DNA from: Candidatus Gastranaerophilales bacterium
GTDB taxonomy: Bacteria > Cyanobacteriota > Vampirovibrionia > Gastranaerophilales > Gastranaerophilaceae
Length of the DNA stretch: 64,000 nucleotides
Direction of reading: 5' to 3'
Assembly (NCBI GenBank): GCA_944324255.1
Contig: CALUVM010000001.1
Location: 62,001 to 126,000 of the forward strand
In this document: positions 33,671 to 41,051 of the stretch, piece after piece
Layout: each line of letters opens with the position of its first letter
How positions within the stretch are numbered: the stretch's first letter is position 1
Program-made: the position numbers and the translations under genes
Notes under the pieces: generated by a model
Told to the model about the DNA's origin: nothing
The model's input: the letters and a program-made list of their open reading frames with translations, nothing else
Database searches by the model: none

Positions 33671-34267
33671 TTACAACTCTCTCCTGCCCTCTATTGCACG
33701 GGCAAGGGTAACTTCGTCAGCGTATTCCAAATCAGCTCCTACAGGAAGCCCGAAAGCTATTCTGGATATTTTGATGCCGAAAGGTTTTATAAGCTTGGTT
33801 AAATACAGACTAGTTGCTTCCCCTTCGACAGATGGAGATAGGGCGAGAATAACTTCTTGAACGGTTTCATCAGTCAGTCGGGTTAAAAGTTCTTTAATCC
33901 TGATATCTTCTGCCCCAATTCCGTCCATTGGAGAGATTAAGCCCTGCAAAACGTGATACAGTCCCCTGTATTCATTAGTTTTTTCTATTGCGATAAGGTC
34001 TTTAGTTTCAGCAACAACACAAATTACAGACCTGTTGCGGTTTGTGGATTCGCAAATCTCGCATGGGCTCTGGGTTGAAATATTAAAACAGATTTCGCAG
34101 GTTTTTGAGCTTTTCTTTGCATCAATAATTGTCTGGGCGAATTTTTCAACTTCACTCACCGGCATTTTAAGTATTTGAAAAGCCATCCGTTGGGCTGATT
34201 TTGGACCAACGGACGGAAATTTTTGAAACTGTTCTATTAATCTTGCAATAGATTTAGGATAAATCAT
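33671..34267 (-). CDS. recR: Recombination protein RecR
   Basis: Works with RecO (and RecF) to load RecA at gaps. It has 198 residues: an N-terminal HhH ([17 protein letters not shown]), a C4 zinc finger ([16 protein letters not shown]) and a Toprim domain ([33 protein letters not shown]). Third gene of yebC-ybaB-recR, a common bacterial order at least for ybaB-recR, with a 3-base gap. Confidence 0.96.
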   Translation of the reverse strand: MIYPKSIARLIEQFQKFPSVGPKSAQRMAFQILKMPVSEVEKFAQTIIDAKKSSKTCEICFNISTQSPCEICESTNRNRSVICVVAETKDLIAIEKTNEYRGLYHVLQGLISPMDGIGAEDIRIKELLTRLTDETVQEVILALSPSVEGEATSLYLTKLIKPFGIKISRIAFGLPVGADLEYADEVTLARAIEGRREL

Positions 34268-34270
34268 TTA

Positions 34271-34606
34271 TTACATTAGCCCCGGAAGATTTACACCGCC
34301 GGTTACGGACTTCATTTTATCTTCCATAACCTTTTTGGAATCATCTATTGCTTTATTTAATGCAGAAGTGATTAGATCTTCAAGCATTTCGATAGTATCT
34401 TCTGAAACAGAAGAAGGATCATCCGGATTAATAGCTTCTGCTGATAATTTAATTGATTTGAAAATACCTTTCCCGTCGCAGATAACTTTAACAGAACCGT
34501 TTCCGGATTCTGCCGGAATATTCATATTAGAAAGTTCTTCTTGAGCTTCCATTAATTTTTTTTGAATATTTTGAGCCTGTTTCATCATATTCATCATGTT
34601 CATCAT
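34271..34606 (-). CDS. ybaB: YbaB/EbfC family nucleoid-associated protein
   Basis: Small DNA-binding protein, 111 residues, with the typical Met-rich start MMNMMNMMKQAQNIQKKLME, the core VKVICDGKGIFKSIKLSAEA and the C-terminal GGVNLPGLM. Gene order with recR supports the call. The AGGAGG-like site lies in the 24-base gap after yebC. Confidence 0.94.
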   Translation of the reverse strand: MMNMMNMMKQAQNIQKKLMEAQEELSNMNIPAESGNGSVKVICDGKGIFKSIKLSAEAINPDDPSSVSEDTIEMLEDLITSALNKAIDDSKKVMEDKMKSVTGGVNLPGLM

Positions 34607-34630
34607 AATAGGGTTCCTCCTAAAAATTAT

Positions 34631-35383
34631 TTATACATCAAGTTTTTCCATAAGTTCATCATCTATATCAAAATTTGCATAGACATTTTGAACATCATCA
34701 TGTTCTTCAAGTTTATTTAAAAGCCGCATGATATTTTGAGCAGTTTTTTCATCAGTCACTTCAATTGTGTTTTGAGGAATTCTTGTAAATTCTGCGGTTT
34801 TTGATTTAAAGCCTTCTTTCTCAAGTCCTTCCGCTACTGTTTGGAGATTCGGAACTGAGGTATAAACTTTGTATTCGTCCTCTTCTTCAATAATATCCTC
34901 TGCATCAAGATTTATAGCTGCTTCAAAAAGCTTATCAAAATCAACAGTATCTGAATCAAAAGTTATACAGCCTTTTTTATCAAACATCCAGCCGACACAG
35001 CCGGTTTCACCGAGGTTTCCGTTAAACTTGGTAAAGTAGCTTCTAATATCGCCGGCGGTTCTGTTTTTGTTATCGGTCATAGCTTCTATAACAACTGCAA
35101 CCCCGCCTGCAGCATACCCTTCATAAATCATTTCTTCGTAGTTTTCGTTATTTCCGCTTCCGCAGCCTTTTTCTATAGCACGTTTTATATTGTCGTTTGG
35201 CAGTCCGGCTGCTTTAGCCTTTTCTATCGCCGTTCTAAGTCTGAAATTTCCGGCAGGATCTCCTCCGCCGAGTTTTGAGGCTACAATAATTTCACGAGAA
35301 AATTTCTGAAATTCCGCAGCTCTTAGAGAATCTGTTTTTGCTTTTTTATGCTTAATAGTAGACCATTTTGAATGTCCGCTCAT
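34631..35383 (-). CDS. yebC: YebC/PmpR family protein (TACO1-like)
   Basis: A 250-residue protein of the family starting MSGHSKWSTIKHKKAKTD, with the conserved AKAAGLPNDNIKRAIEKG and YEGYAAGGVAVVIEAMTDNKNRT blocks. Family members act as transcription regulators or help translation of proline-rich stretches; which applies here is unknown. First gene of the yebC-ybaB-recR unit, with a good promoter and an AAAGGGGG ribosome site. Confidence 0.95.
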   Translation of the reverse strand: MSGHSKWSTIKHKKAKTDSLRAAEFQKFSREIIVASKLGGGDPAGNFRLRTAIEKAKAAGLPNDNIKRAIEKGCGSGNNENYEEMIYEGYAAGGVAVVIEAMTDNKNRTAGDIRSYFTKFNGNLGETGCVGWMFDKKGCITFDSDTVDFDKLFEAAINLDAEDIIEEEDEYKVYTSVPNLQTVAEGLEKEGFKSKTAEFTRIPQNTIEVTDEKTAQNIMRLLNKLEEHDDVQNVYANFDIDDELMEKLDV

Positions 35384-35418
35384 TTTTATATCCCCCTTTA
35401 TCTGGTCTGTGCTCTACA

Positions 35419-35447
35419 ATGATACGAAAAAAATATTCAGAAGGCAA
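35419..35447 (-). promoter_or_regulatory. yebC-ybaB-recR promoter
   Basis: Minus-strand TTGCCT (35442-35447), a 17-base spacer and TATCAT (35419-35424). Confidence 0.55.
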
Positions 35448-35491
35448 GAAAATTTAGTAAGCAGTGCTTTTAAGAAAGAACTTTACATAAA

Positions 35492-35520
35492 TTTACAAAA
35501 AGGCAAATTTTTCTTATAAA
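35492..35520 (+). promoter_or_regulatory. Promoter of the 162-aa membrane protein gene
   Basis: TTTACA (35492-35497), a 17-base spacer and TATAAA (35515-35520). Confidence 0.5.
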
Positions 35521-35564
35521 ATGCGTTAATATATATAAGTAACAAGTGTGAAGGTGTGTTCTAT

Positions 35565-36053
35565 ATGGTTCAAAATGTATCAAATCAAACCTCATCGTTT
35601 GGAGGAATTAACAGAATAGGTACAACTCAAAACGGCAGAATTGTATACGAAGTTATTGATTCTAACGGACAGGAAGCAGGAAAACTTACAATTCCGGCTC
35701 AGGATGCGGATACGTTTGAAAAATCATATTATGACATAATGGATGCTGCTCCGAAAATTCAAAAGTTTTCGTTAGAGCATTCTTCTGCTGAGGATATGAA
35801 AAAAAGAAAAACCGCTTCAAATATTATGATAGCTGCAGGTATGATTATAGGTGCAGGCATTCCGATATATTTAACCAGAAAAGCTTCAGGCTGGAAGCAG
35901 GTGCTTGCGACTGTAGGCGGAGTTGTTGCCGGATTAGCTGCCGGTATGGGGCTGTCGTTTGCAACGTTAACTCCTCCGGGAATGATGAAGTTTGTAAAAG
36001 CTTCTAAAAATTTATCAAAAATAGATGTGCGGCCTTTTGAACAAAATGCTTAA
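35565..36053 (+). CDS. Orphan membrane protein with SSFGG tag
   Basis: Not recognised. It has 162 residues from the ATG at 35565, chosen because GAAGG lies ten bases upstream; the GTG at 35556 is too close to it. The N-terminus reads MVQNVSNQTSSFGGINRIG. Two membrane helices near residues 90-107 (ASNIMIAAGMIIGAGIPIYL) and 114-138 (VLATVGGVVAGLAAGMGLSF) form a hairpin. The segment GRIVYEVIDSNG resembles GKAIYEVMLSNG in the protein at 43778-44230. Confidence 0.7.
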   Translation: MVQNVSNQTSSFGGINRIGTTQNGRIVYEVIDSNGQEAGKLTIPAQDADTFEKSYYDIMDAAPKIQKFSLEHSSAEDMKKRKTASNIMIAAGMIIGAGIPIYLTRKASGWKQVLATVGGVVAGLAAGMGLSFATLTPPGMMKFVKASKNLSKIDVRPFEQNA

Positions 36054-36058
36054 GATTA

Positions 36059-36087
36059 TTTACAATAACCCCGGTTTGTGGTAGTAT
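36059..36087 (+). promoter_or_regulatory. Prepilin gene promoter
   Basis: TTTACA (36059-36064), a 17-base spacer and TAGTAT (36082-36087). Confidence 0.5.
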
Positions 36088-36125
36088 TTTTCTGGTTAGA
36101 AGCAGTTTATTAAGAGAGGTTTTAT

Positions 36126-36830
36126 ATGATAAGAAAAGGCTTTACTTTAGCAGAAGTACTGATAACACTTACGATTATAGGTGTTGTTGCGGCGATAACA
36201 TTGCCGTCATTAATGAGTAATACAACAAATGCGCAGATTGGACCGAAATTGGCAAAAGCGTCTTCTATGTTCCAGCAGGCAAATACAGCATTACTAAATG
36301 CTAATTCTGTAGATACGTTAACTGATACAGGACTATTAGTAGCTGGAGAAGGGGATGCAGGTGCAGATTTGAGTTCATATATAAATGAGCTAAGCAACCA
36401 TATGAAAATTGCTGAATATACTTATCCGGCAGGTGTAACCCAGACAGCTACTGATGAATCTACTGCAGCAACCTGTGAAGTAGGTGCAGGCTTTGAAGAA
36501 GGAACACCGGCGATTGCTAATGACGGTATATTGTACGTAATTAATTATGATGCAACTCCTGATACGTCATTAGCTCCGCATAGACAAAGAATCGGCAATG
36601 TTTATGTGGATATAAATGCAGGAGCAAGGCCAAATTCTATCGGAACTGATATCTTTGTGTTTTCCTGGTGGAATGACGGTTCTTTAAGACCGGTAGGTTC
36701 ATCAAACTGGGCTGACTCTGACGGTGCGTGCGAGTGGCAGACCGTATGTGCTAATGATGCTTTTGCTTCAGACTATAAAGCTTGTACCGGTGCAGTATTT
36801 GAAAATAACTTAAAGGTACTTTATAAATAA
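36126..36830 (+). CDS. Type IV pilin-like / pseudopilin protein
   Basis: A 234-residue protein with a class III signal: MIRKG cut before FTLAEVLITLTIIGVVAAI, with Glu at +5 as the prepilin peptidase and assembly rules require. The C-terminal domain contains paired cysteines (AATCEVGAG, GACEWQTVC, YKACTGAVF) that could form disulphides outside the cell. It stands alone, with no pilus or type II secretion machinery nearby, so it is probably one of several dispersed minor pilins. AGAGG ribosome site and a strong terminator. Confidence 0.88.
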   Translation: MIRKGFTLAEVLITLTIIGVVAAITLPSLMSNTTNAQIGPKLAKASSMFQQANTALLNANSVDTLTDTGLLVAGEGDAGADLSSYINELSNHMKIAEYTYPAGVTQTATDESTAATCEVGAGFEEGTPAIANDGILYVINYDATPDTSLAPHRQRIGNVYVDINAGARPNSIGTDIFVFSWWNDGSLRPVGSSNWADSDGACEWQTVCANDAFASDYKACTGAVFENNLKVLYK

Positions 36831-36840
36831 TGAATAATTA

Positions 36841-36870
36841 AGAGCTCCTCAATTCAGGAGCTCTTTTTTT
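36841..36870 (+). terminator. Prepilin terminator
   Basis: AGAGCTCCT (36841-36849) pairs with AGGAGCTCT (36856-36864), followed by a T-run that already forms the -35 of the pnp promoter. Confidence 0.9.
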
Positions 36871-36897
36871 GTGAAAAAAATATGTTTGTATTATAAT
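36869..36897 (+). promoter_or_regulatory. pnp promoter
   Basis: TTGTGA (36869-36874), a 17-base spacer and perfect TATAAT (36892-36897). The -35 begins in the T-run of the preceding terminator. Confidence 0.6.
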
Positions 36898-36934
36898 TTA
36901 ATAGAAATTTATAAAGTTAGATATGATGTGAAAG

Positions 36935-36955
36935 TCCGGCTATCGAGCAGCCGGA
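36935..36955 (+). promoter_or_regulatory. Hairpin in the pnp leader
   Basis: TCCGGCT (36935-36941), a 7-base loop and AGCCGGA (36949-36955) lie immediately before the GAAGGA ribosome site of pnp. It is a candidate for the leader hairpin through which PNPase represses its own synthesis in other bacteria. Confidence 0.5.
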
Positions 36956-36968
36956 GAAAGAAGGAAAA

Positions 36969-39104
36969 ATGGTACCTGAAACAAAAAGTTTTCAACTTGA
37001 AATCGGCGGAAAAACTGTTACTGTAGAAACAGGTAAGTACGCACAATCAACAAACGGCAGTGTTACTGTAAGATGCGGTGATACAATGCTTTTTGTTCAC
37101 TGTGTTGTATCAAAAGAACCTAGAGTGGGGATAGATTTCTTCCCTCTTCTTATTGATTATGAAGAAAGAATGTCATCAATAGGCAGAATTCCGGGCGGAT
37201 ATAACCGTACAGAAGGAAAGGCCAGTGATAAAGCTATATTAGTTTCACGTTTAATTGACAGACCAATCAGACCTTTATTCCCGAAAGGATACAGAAATGA
37301 TATACAAATTGTGGCTCAATTATTCAGCTATGATCAGCAGAACCAGCCTGATACTCTGGCAATGTTAGGAGCATCTTGTGCATTGATGCTTTCAGGAGCA
37401 CCATTCGAAGGTCCTATCGGAGCTGTAAGAGTTTCAAAAGTTGACGGGCAGCTTATTGCCAACCCGACTCACCAGCAGGCTGATAAATCTGATCTTGATA
37501 TTGTTGTAGCCGGAACACATGACAGTGTTATTATGGTTGAAGCCGGCTGCAAGTTCGTTACAGAAGACGATATTATGGAAGCAGTTGAATTCGCTCAAGG
37601 GGAAATCAGAAAACAATGTGATGCGCAAGTTGAGTTTGCAAAACAGTGCGGCGTTGTTAAAGAAGAGTTTGTTGACCCTTACGATACAACAGAACTTAAA
37701 AATATCATCAACGAAGTTGCGCATGATATGATTTTTGACGCATATCACAATTTTGACAGAAAATACAGACAGGATAAACTTGAAGAAGCTAAAAAGCTTG
37801 TAAAAGAAAAAGTTGAAGCTCTGCCTGAAGATCACTACATTCATCAGATTATGGAAGAAACGGGTATTGACTTTGTTGCAGAAGAATTTAAAGCTGCAGA
37901 GAAGAAAATTATGCGTGCGATGATTCTTGATGAAGGTGTTCGTGCCGACGGCAGAAAACCGAATGAAGTTCGCCCTATCTGGTGTGAAGTTGGTGTTATC
38001 CCTCGTGCTCACGGTTCAGCTGTATTTACAAGAGGACAAACACAGATTCTTTCTGTTGCAACCTTAGCCGGTCCGGGTATGAAGCAAGAACTTGACGGTG
38101 TTGATCCTGAAACAGAAAAAACTTATATGCATAAATATATTTTCCCTGGATTCTCAGTAGGTGAAGTAAAACCTTTAAGAGGTCCGGGAAGAAGAGAAGT
38201 CGGACACGGTCATTTGGCAGAAAGAGCAAATATACCGGCGCTTCCTTCACAGGAAGAATTCGGTTATACGATTCGTGTAACTTCCGATGTACTTGAATCA
38301 AACGGTTCTACATCAATGGGTTCAACCTGCGGTTCTTCAATGGCGCTTATGAATGCCGGTGTACCTGTAAAGTGCATGATTGGCGGAGTTGCAATGGGTA
38401 TGATAACTGAACCGGGCAGAGAGCCGGTTGTTTTAACCGATATTCAGGGTATTGAAGACTTCCTGGGTGATATGGACTTCAAGGTTACAGGTAATGATGA
38501 CGGTATAACTGCTCTTCAAATGGATATGAAAGCTAAAGGTATTGCAAATGATACTTTAAGAAGAGCTCTGGCTCAAGCAAAAGAAGGCAGACTTCATATC
38601 TTAGGTGAAATGAGAAAAGTTATTACAAAACCTGCAGATCACCTCTCACCTTATGCTCCAAGTATTACTACAATGACGATTCCTGTAGAAGATATAGGAA
38701 CGGTTATCGGACCTGGCGGTAAGCAAATCAGAGCTATTATTGATGCTTCAGGTGCCGAAATCGATATTCAGGACAACGGTGTTGTAACAATTACATCTAA
38801 TGATCAGGAAGGAGCAGCTATTGCTAAGAAAATGATTAACGATTTAACTTTCAAACCGGAAGTAGGAATGATAGTGAAAGGTAAAGTTGTTAGAATTATT
38901 CCTATCGGAGCTTTCGTTGAACTCGGAGGCGGCAAGGACGGTATGGTTCATATTTCACAAATATGCCAGGAAAGAATTGAAACAATCGAACCGCACTTAA
39001 ATATCGGTGACGAAGTAATTGTTAAAGTTATTAAAATTGATGATAAAGGCAGAATTAACCTTACTATTAAAGGGGTAACAGAAGAAGAAAAAGCTTCTCT
39101 GTAA
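36969..39104 (+). CDS. pnp: Polyribonucleotide nucleotidyltransferase (PNPase)
   Basis: Phosphorolytic 3'-5' exoribonuclease of mRNA decay. It has 711 residues with two RNase PH domains (first with FFPLLIDYEERMSSIGRIPGG; second, catalytic, with GRREVGHGHLAERA and DVLESNGSTSMGSTCG), the alpha-helical linker, a KH domain (IGPGGKQIRAI) and an S1 domain (KGKVVRIIPIGAFVELG). A leader hairpin suggests autoregulation. Confidence 0.97.
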   Translation: MVPETKSFQLEIGGKTVTVETGKYAQSTNGSVTVRCGDTMLFVHCVVSKEPRVGIDFFPLLIDYEERMSSIGRIPGGYNRTEGKASDKAILVSRLIDRPIRPLFPKGYRNDIQIVAQLFSYDQQNQPDTLAMLGASCALMLSGAPFEGPIGAVRVSKVDGQLIANPTHQQADKSDLDIVVAGTHDSVIMVEAGCKFVTEDDIMEAVEFAQGEIRKQCDAQVEFAKQCGVVKEEFVDPYDTTELKNIINEVAHDMIFDAYHNFDRKYRQDKLEEAKKLVKEKVEALPEDHYIHQIMEETGIDFVAEEFKAAEKKIMRAMILDEGVRADGRKPNEVRPIWCEVGVIPRAHGSAVFTRGQTQILSVATLAGPGMKQELDGVDPETEKTYMHKYIFPGFSVGEVKPLRGPGRREVGHGHLAERANIPALPSQEEFGYTIRVTSDVLESNGSTSMGSTCGSSMALMNAGVPVKCMIGGVAMGMITEPGREPVVLTDIQGIEDFLGDMDFKVTGNDDGITALQMDMKAKGIANDTLRRALAQAKEGRLHILGEMRKVITKPADHLSPYAPSITTMTIPVEDIGTVIGPGGKQIRAIIDASGAEIDIQDNGVVTITSNDQEGAAIAKKMINDLTFKPEVGMIVKGKVVRIIPIGAFVELGGGKDGMVHISQICQERIETIEPHLNIGDEVIVKVIKIDDKGRINLTIKGVTEEEKASL

Positions 39105-39125
39105 ATGCTTAAGTTAATTTTATAA

Positions 39126-39160
39126 ATCAGGGCGGGGATGTTTATCATCCCCGCCCTGAT
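39126..39160. terminator. Terminator between pnp and the LuxR-type gene
   Basis: ATCAGGGCGGGGATG (39126-39140) pairs perfectly with CATCCCCGCCCTGAT (39146-39160), loop TTTAT. It serves the two convergent genes. Confidence 0.85.
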
Positions 39161-39167
39161 TGTTTGC

Positions 39168-39380
39168 TTAAACTAAACTCTTAATATCAATTAATTCAAG
39201 TGCGACAGCTTTTATTGCGGCTTGCACTCTGTTTTTTACTTCCAGTTTTTCAAATATTGATTCTAAATGAGCTTTTGTAGTGTGCACAGAAATATTCAGA
39301 GCTGATGAAATTTCATTGTTTGTCAATCCGCGCGCAAGGTGATACAGAACGTTAAGTTCCCTTTCAGTTAAATCTTTCAT
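39168..39380 (-). CDS. Stand-alone LuxR/GerE-type HTH protein
   Basis: A 70-residue protein that is nearly all HTH: LTERELNVLYHLARGLTNNEISSALNISVHTTKAHLESIFEKL, read in parts, the classical LuxR/NarL C-terminal domain. No receiver or ligand domain is present, as in GerE. It would bind DNA as a dimer; its target is unknown. It is divergent from the coiled-coil gene at 39557, which it may control. It has no sensor-kinase neighbour. Confidence 0.85.
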   Translation of the reverse strand: MKDLTERELNVLYHLARGLTNNEISSALNISVHTTKAHLESIFEKLEVKNRVQAAIKAVALELIDIKSLV

Positions 39381-39498
39381 ACCAAAAATCTTCCTTTTCT
39401 CTTCTCAATATTTTTTTACAATATCTCTTGTGTGAAATCTATCAGCCGAATGTCTAGTTTTATATTAAGTTTTGTAACAATTATTTAAAACACTGAAA

Positions 39499-39527
39499 TT
39501 GAATACTTTTTAAACACTTTTTATATA
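39499..39527 (+). promoter_or_regulatory. Promoter of the coiled-coil protein gene
   Basis: TTGAAT (39499-39504), a 17-base spacer and TATATA (39522-39527). Confidence 0.5.
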
Positions 39528-39556
39528 TGTAAGTAACGATAGGAAGATTGAGTAAG

Positions 39557-40846
39557 ATGACAAAAGTTGGATCAAACAGTGAATATCAAGCTCTTATAAG
39601 CCAATTGCAAGGCACTTTTGGTCAGTTAAGCTCAATGGGCGCTATTAAAGGCGGCTCCTATCTTAATTCTGTTTGGGGTGTTGCAGGGAATGTTGAAGCA
39701 CTTGTTGATGGCGATGAATCTCAAAAATCATCAGCTATCCAGGGGCTTATAAATAACGTTCTTTCTATCGTAGAAAAATTAGGAAACCAGGAAGCAGCAA
39801 GAGCAAGAAAAGAAGTTAAAGACGGTGAAAAAGCAGCTCAACAGCTGTCTGAAGACCAGAAACAAGCTTTAACGGAATTAAATAATGGTCTTGAAGAAAT
39901 CGGAAATGATATTGAAAACCAGGGAAGTATTGTTGATACTGCTAACGGAACAATTGATGCTTCTCAAGCAGAACTTATTGAAAAGCAAGAAAAAATCAAC
40001 GATATAATTAAACAGATTCAGCAGAAACAGCAAGAGCTGATTCAGACAACCGATCCGGAAAAACAAAAAGCTATTCTTACAGAAATTCAAGGTTTATCAG
40101 GGCAAATTGCTGTGATTGTTGCAGAAGTTGAAACAATTCAAACAAAAGTTCAGGCTGCAGCAGTGAGTGTTGAACAAGCTGTTGTTGAAATAGAAACAGC
40201 TAAAGGTAATGCAGTTGAAATTCAAGAAAACGGTACGTTAAAAGTTACCGAACTCGCTCAACAAGGGGCACAAGAAGTTGCAGAAACTTCTCAAACACAA
40301 GCTGCAGGTGTTCAAAACGGTGTAGTCGCAAAAGCTCTTGAAGCACAAGCCGCAGCTTCTAATTTTATACCTGTTGCCGGCGGGGCTGCATCAGCCAAAT
40401 TATCACAAACAGCAGTTGATCAGGAAATGGCATCAGGTGTTAGAACAGCAGGTGCTTTAGGCAACCTTAGAACTCTTATGCAGGGTATCGGCGGTTTAAC
40501 TGAAAATACAAATCTTTTAGTTACATTCCAGAATGCAATCGGCAGTGCTCTTGACGTATTTGACAGATACGTTGGCGATTATAATACAAAGATTGAACCT
40601 TTGATTACAAGTATAGGTTCATTTGTCGGTGACGGCGATATAGCCGTTACAAAATCAGAGCTGGATTCTGCTTTAGAAGCCGATCTCTCAAATATTGAAG
40701 CAAGGCTTTCCGGCGAGGACAGCAAACCGGAAGAAGAAGCTGAAGAAGGTTCTGAAGAAGATCCTGTAGAAGCTGCTTTGAAATACGCAGAAGCAACTTC
40801 TCTATATACCTTAAATGTAGAACTAAATCCTTTTGAAATAGTATAG
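39557..40846 (+). CDS. Large coiled-coil orphan protein
   Basis: Not recognised. It has 429 residues from the ATG at 39557 (AGGAAG ten bases upstream). An N-terminal Gly/Ser-rich part (MGAIKGGSYLNSVWGVAGN) leads into long coiled coils rich in Gln, Glu and Lys (about 75-215), an Ala-rich middle, then a helical region and an acidic tail (EEEAEEGSEEDPVEAAL). GDGDIAVTKSEL near residue 360 resembles an EF-hand loop, weakly. No signal peptide or membrane helix. A structural, secreted (non-Sec) or surface role is possible but unproven. Confidence 0.7.
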   Translation: MTKVGSNSEYQALISQLQGTFGQLSSMGAIKGGSYLNSVWGVAGNVEALVDGDESQKSSAIQGLINNVLSIVEKLGNQEAARARKEVKDGEKAAQQLSEDQKQALTELNNGLEEIGNDIENQGSIVDTANGTIDASQAELIEKQEKINDIIKQIQQKQQELIQTTDPEKQKAILTEIQGLSGQIAVIVAEVETIQTKVQAAAVSVEQAVVEIETAKGNAVEIQENGTLKVTELAQQGAQEVAETSQTQAAGVQNGVVAKALEAQAAASNFIPVAGGAASAKLSQTAVDQEMASGVRTAGALGNLRTLMQGIGGLTENTNLLVTFQNAIGSALDVFDRYVGDYNTKIEPLITSIGSFVGDGDIAVTKSELDSALEADLSNIEARLSGEDSKPEEEAEEGSEEDPVEAALKYAEATSLYTLNVELNPFEIV

Positions 40847-40880
40847 TTTTTAAAATATAAAGATTTTATTAAGTTTTTAT

Positions 40881-40918
40881 TTAGCGAGTGTATTCTGTAC
40901 ACTCGCTAAATTGTTTTG
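40881..40918 (+). terminator. Terminator of the coiled-coil gene
   Basis: TTAGCGAGTGTA (40881-40892) pairs with TACACTCGCTAA (40898-40909), followed by TTGTTTT. Confidence 0.85.
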
Positions 40919-40981
40919 AGGTGCGGAATTGAGGCGGATTTTTAACGGAATTTTACCCCCTAAACTCCCTTTATACCTTTG

Positions 40982-41010
40982 TTGACAGTAATTTTTCGTT
41001 GTGCTGTAAT
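40982..41010 (+). promoter_or_regulatory. adhE promoter
   Basis: Perfect TTGACA (40982-40987), a 17-base spacer and TGTAAT (41005-41010); this strong promoter suits a highly expressed fermentation enzyme. Confidence 0.7.
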
Positions 41011-41051
41011 AATATTAGATATCCGTACATAATATAGGAGATTAGACTAAT

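Noticed and set aside
37434-38012. 192-residue ORF on the minus strand inside pnp
   Set aside because: Antisense shadow of a strongly conserved gene; low-complexity Phe/Asn-rich translation, no ribosome site.
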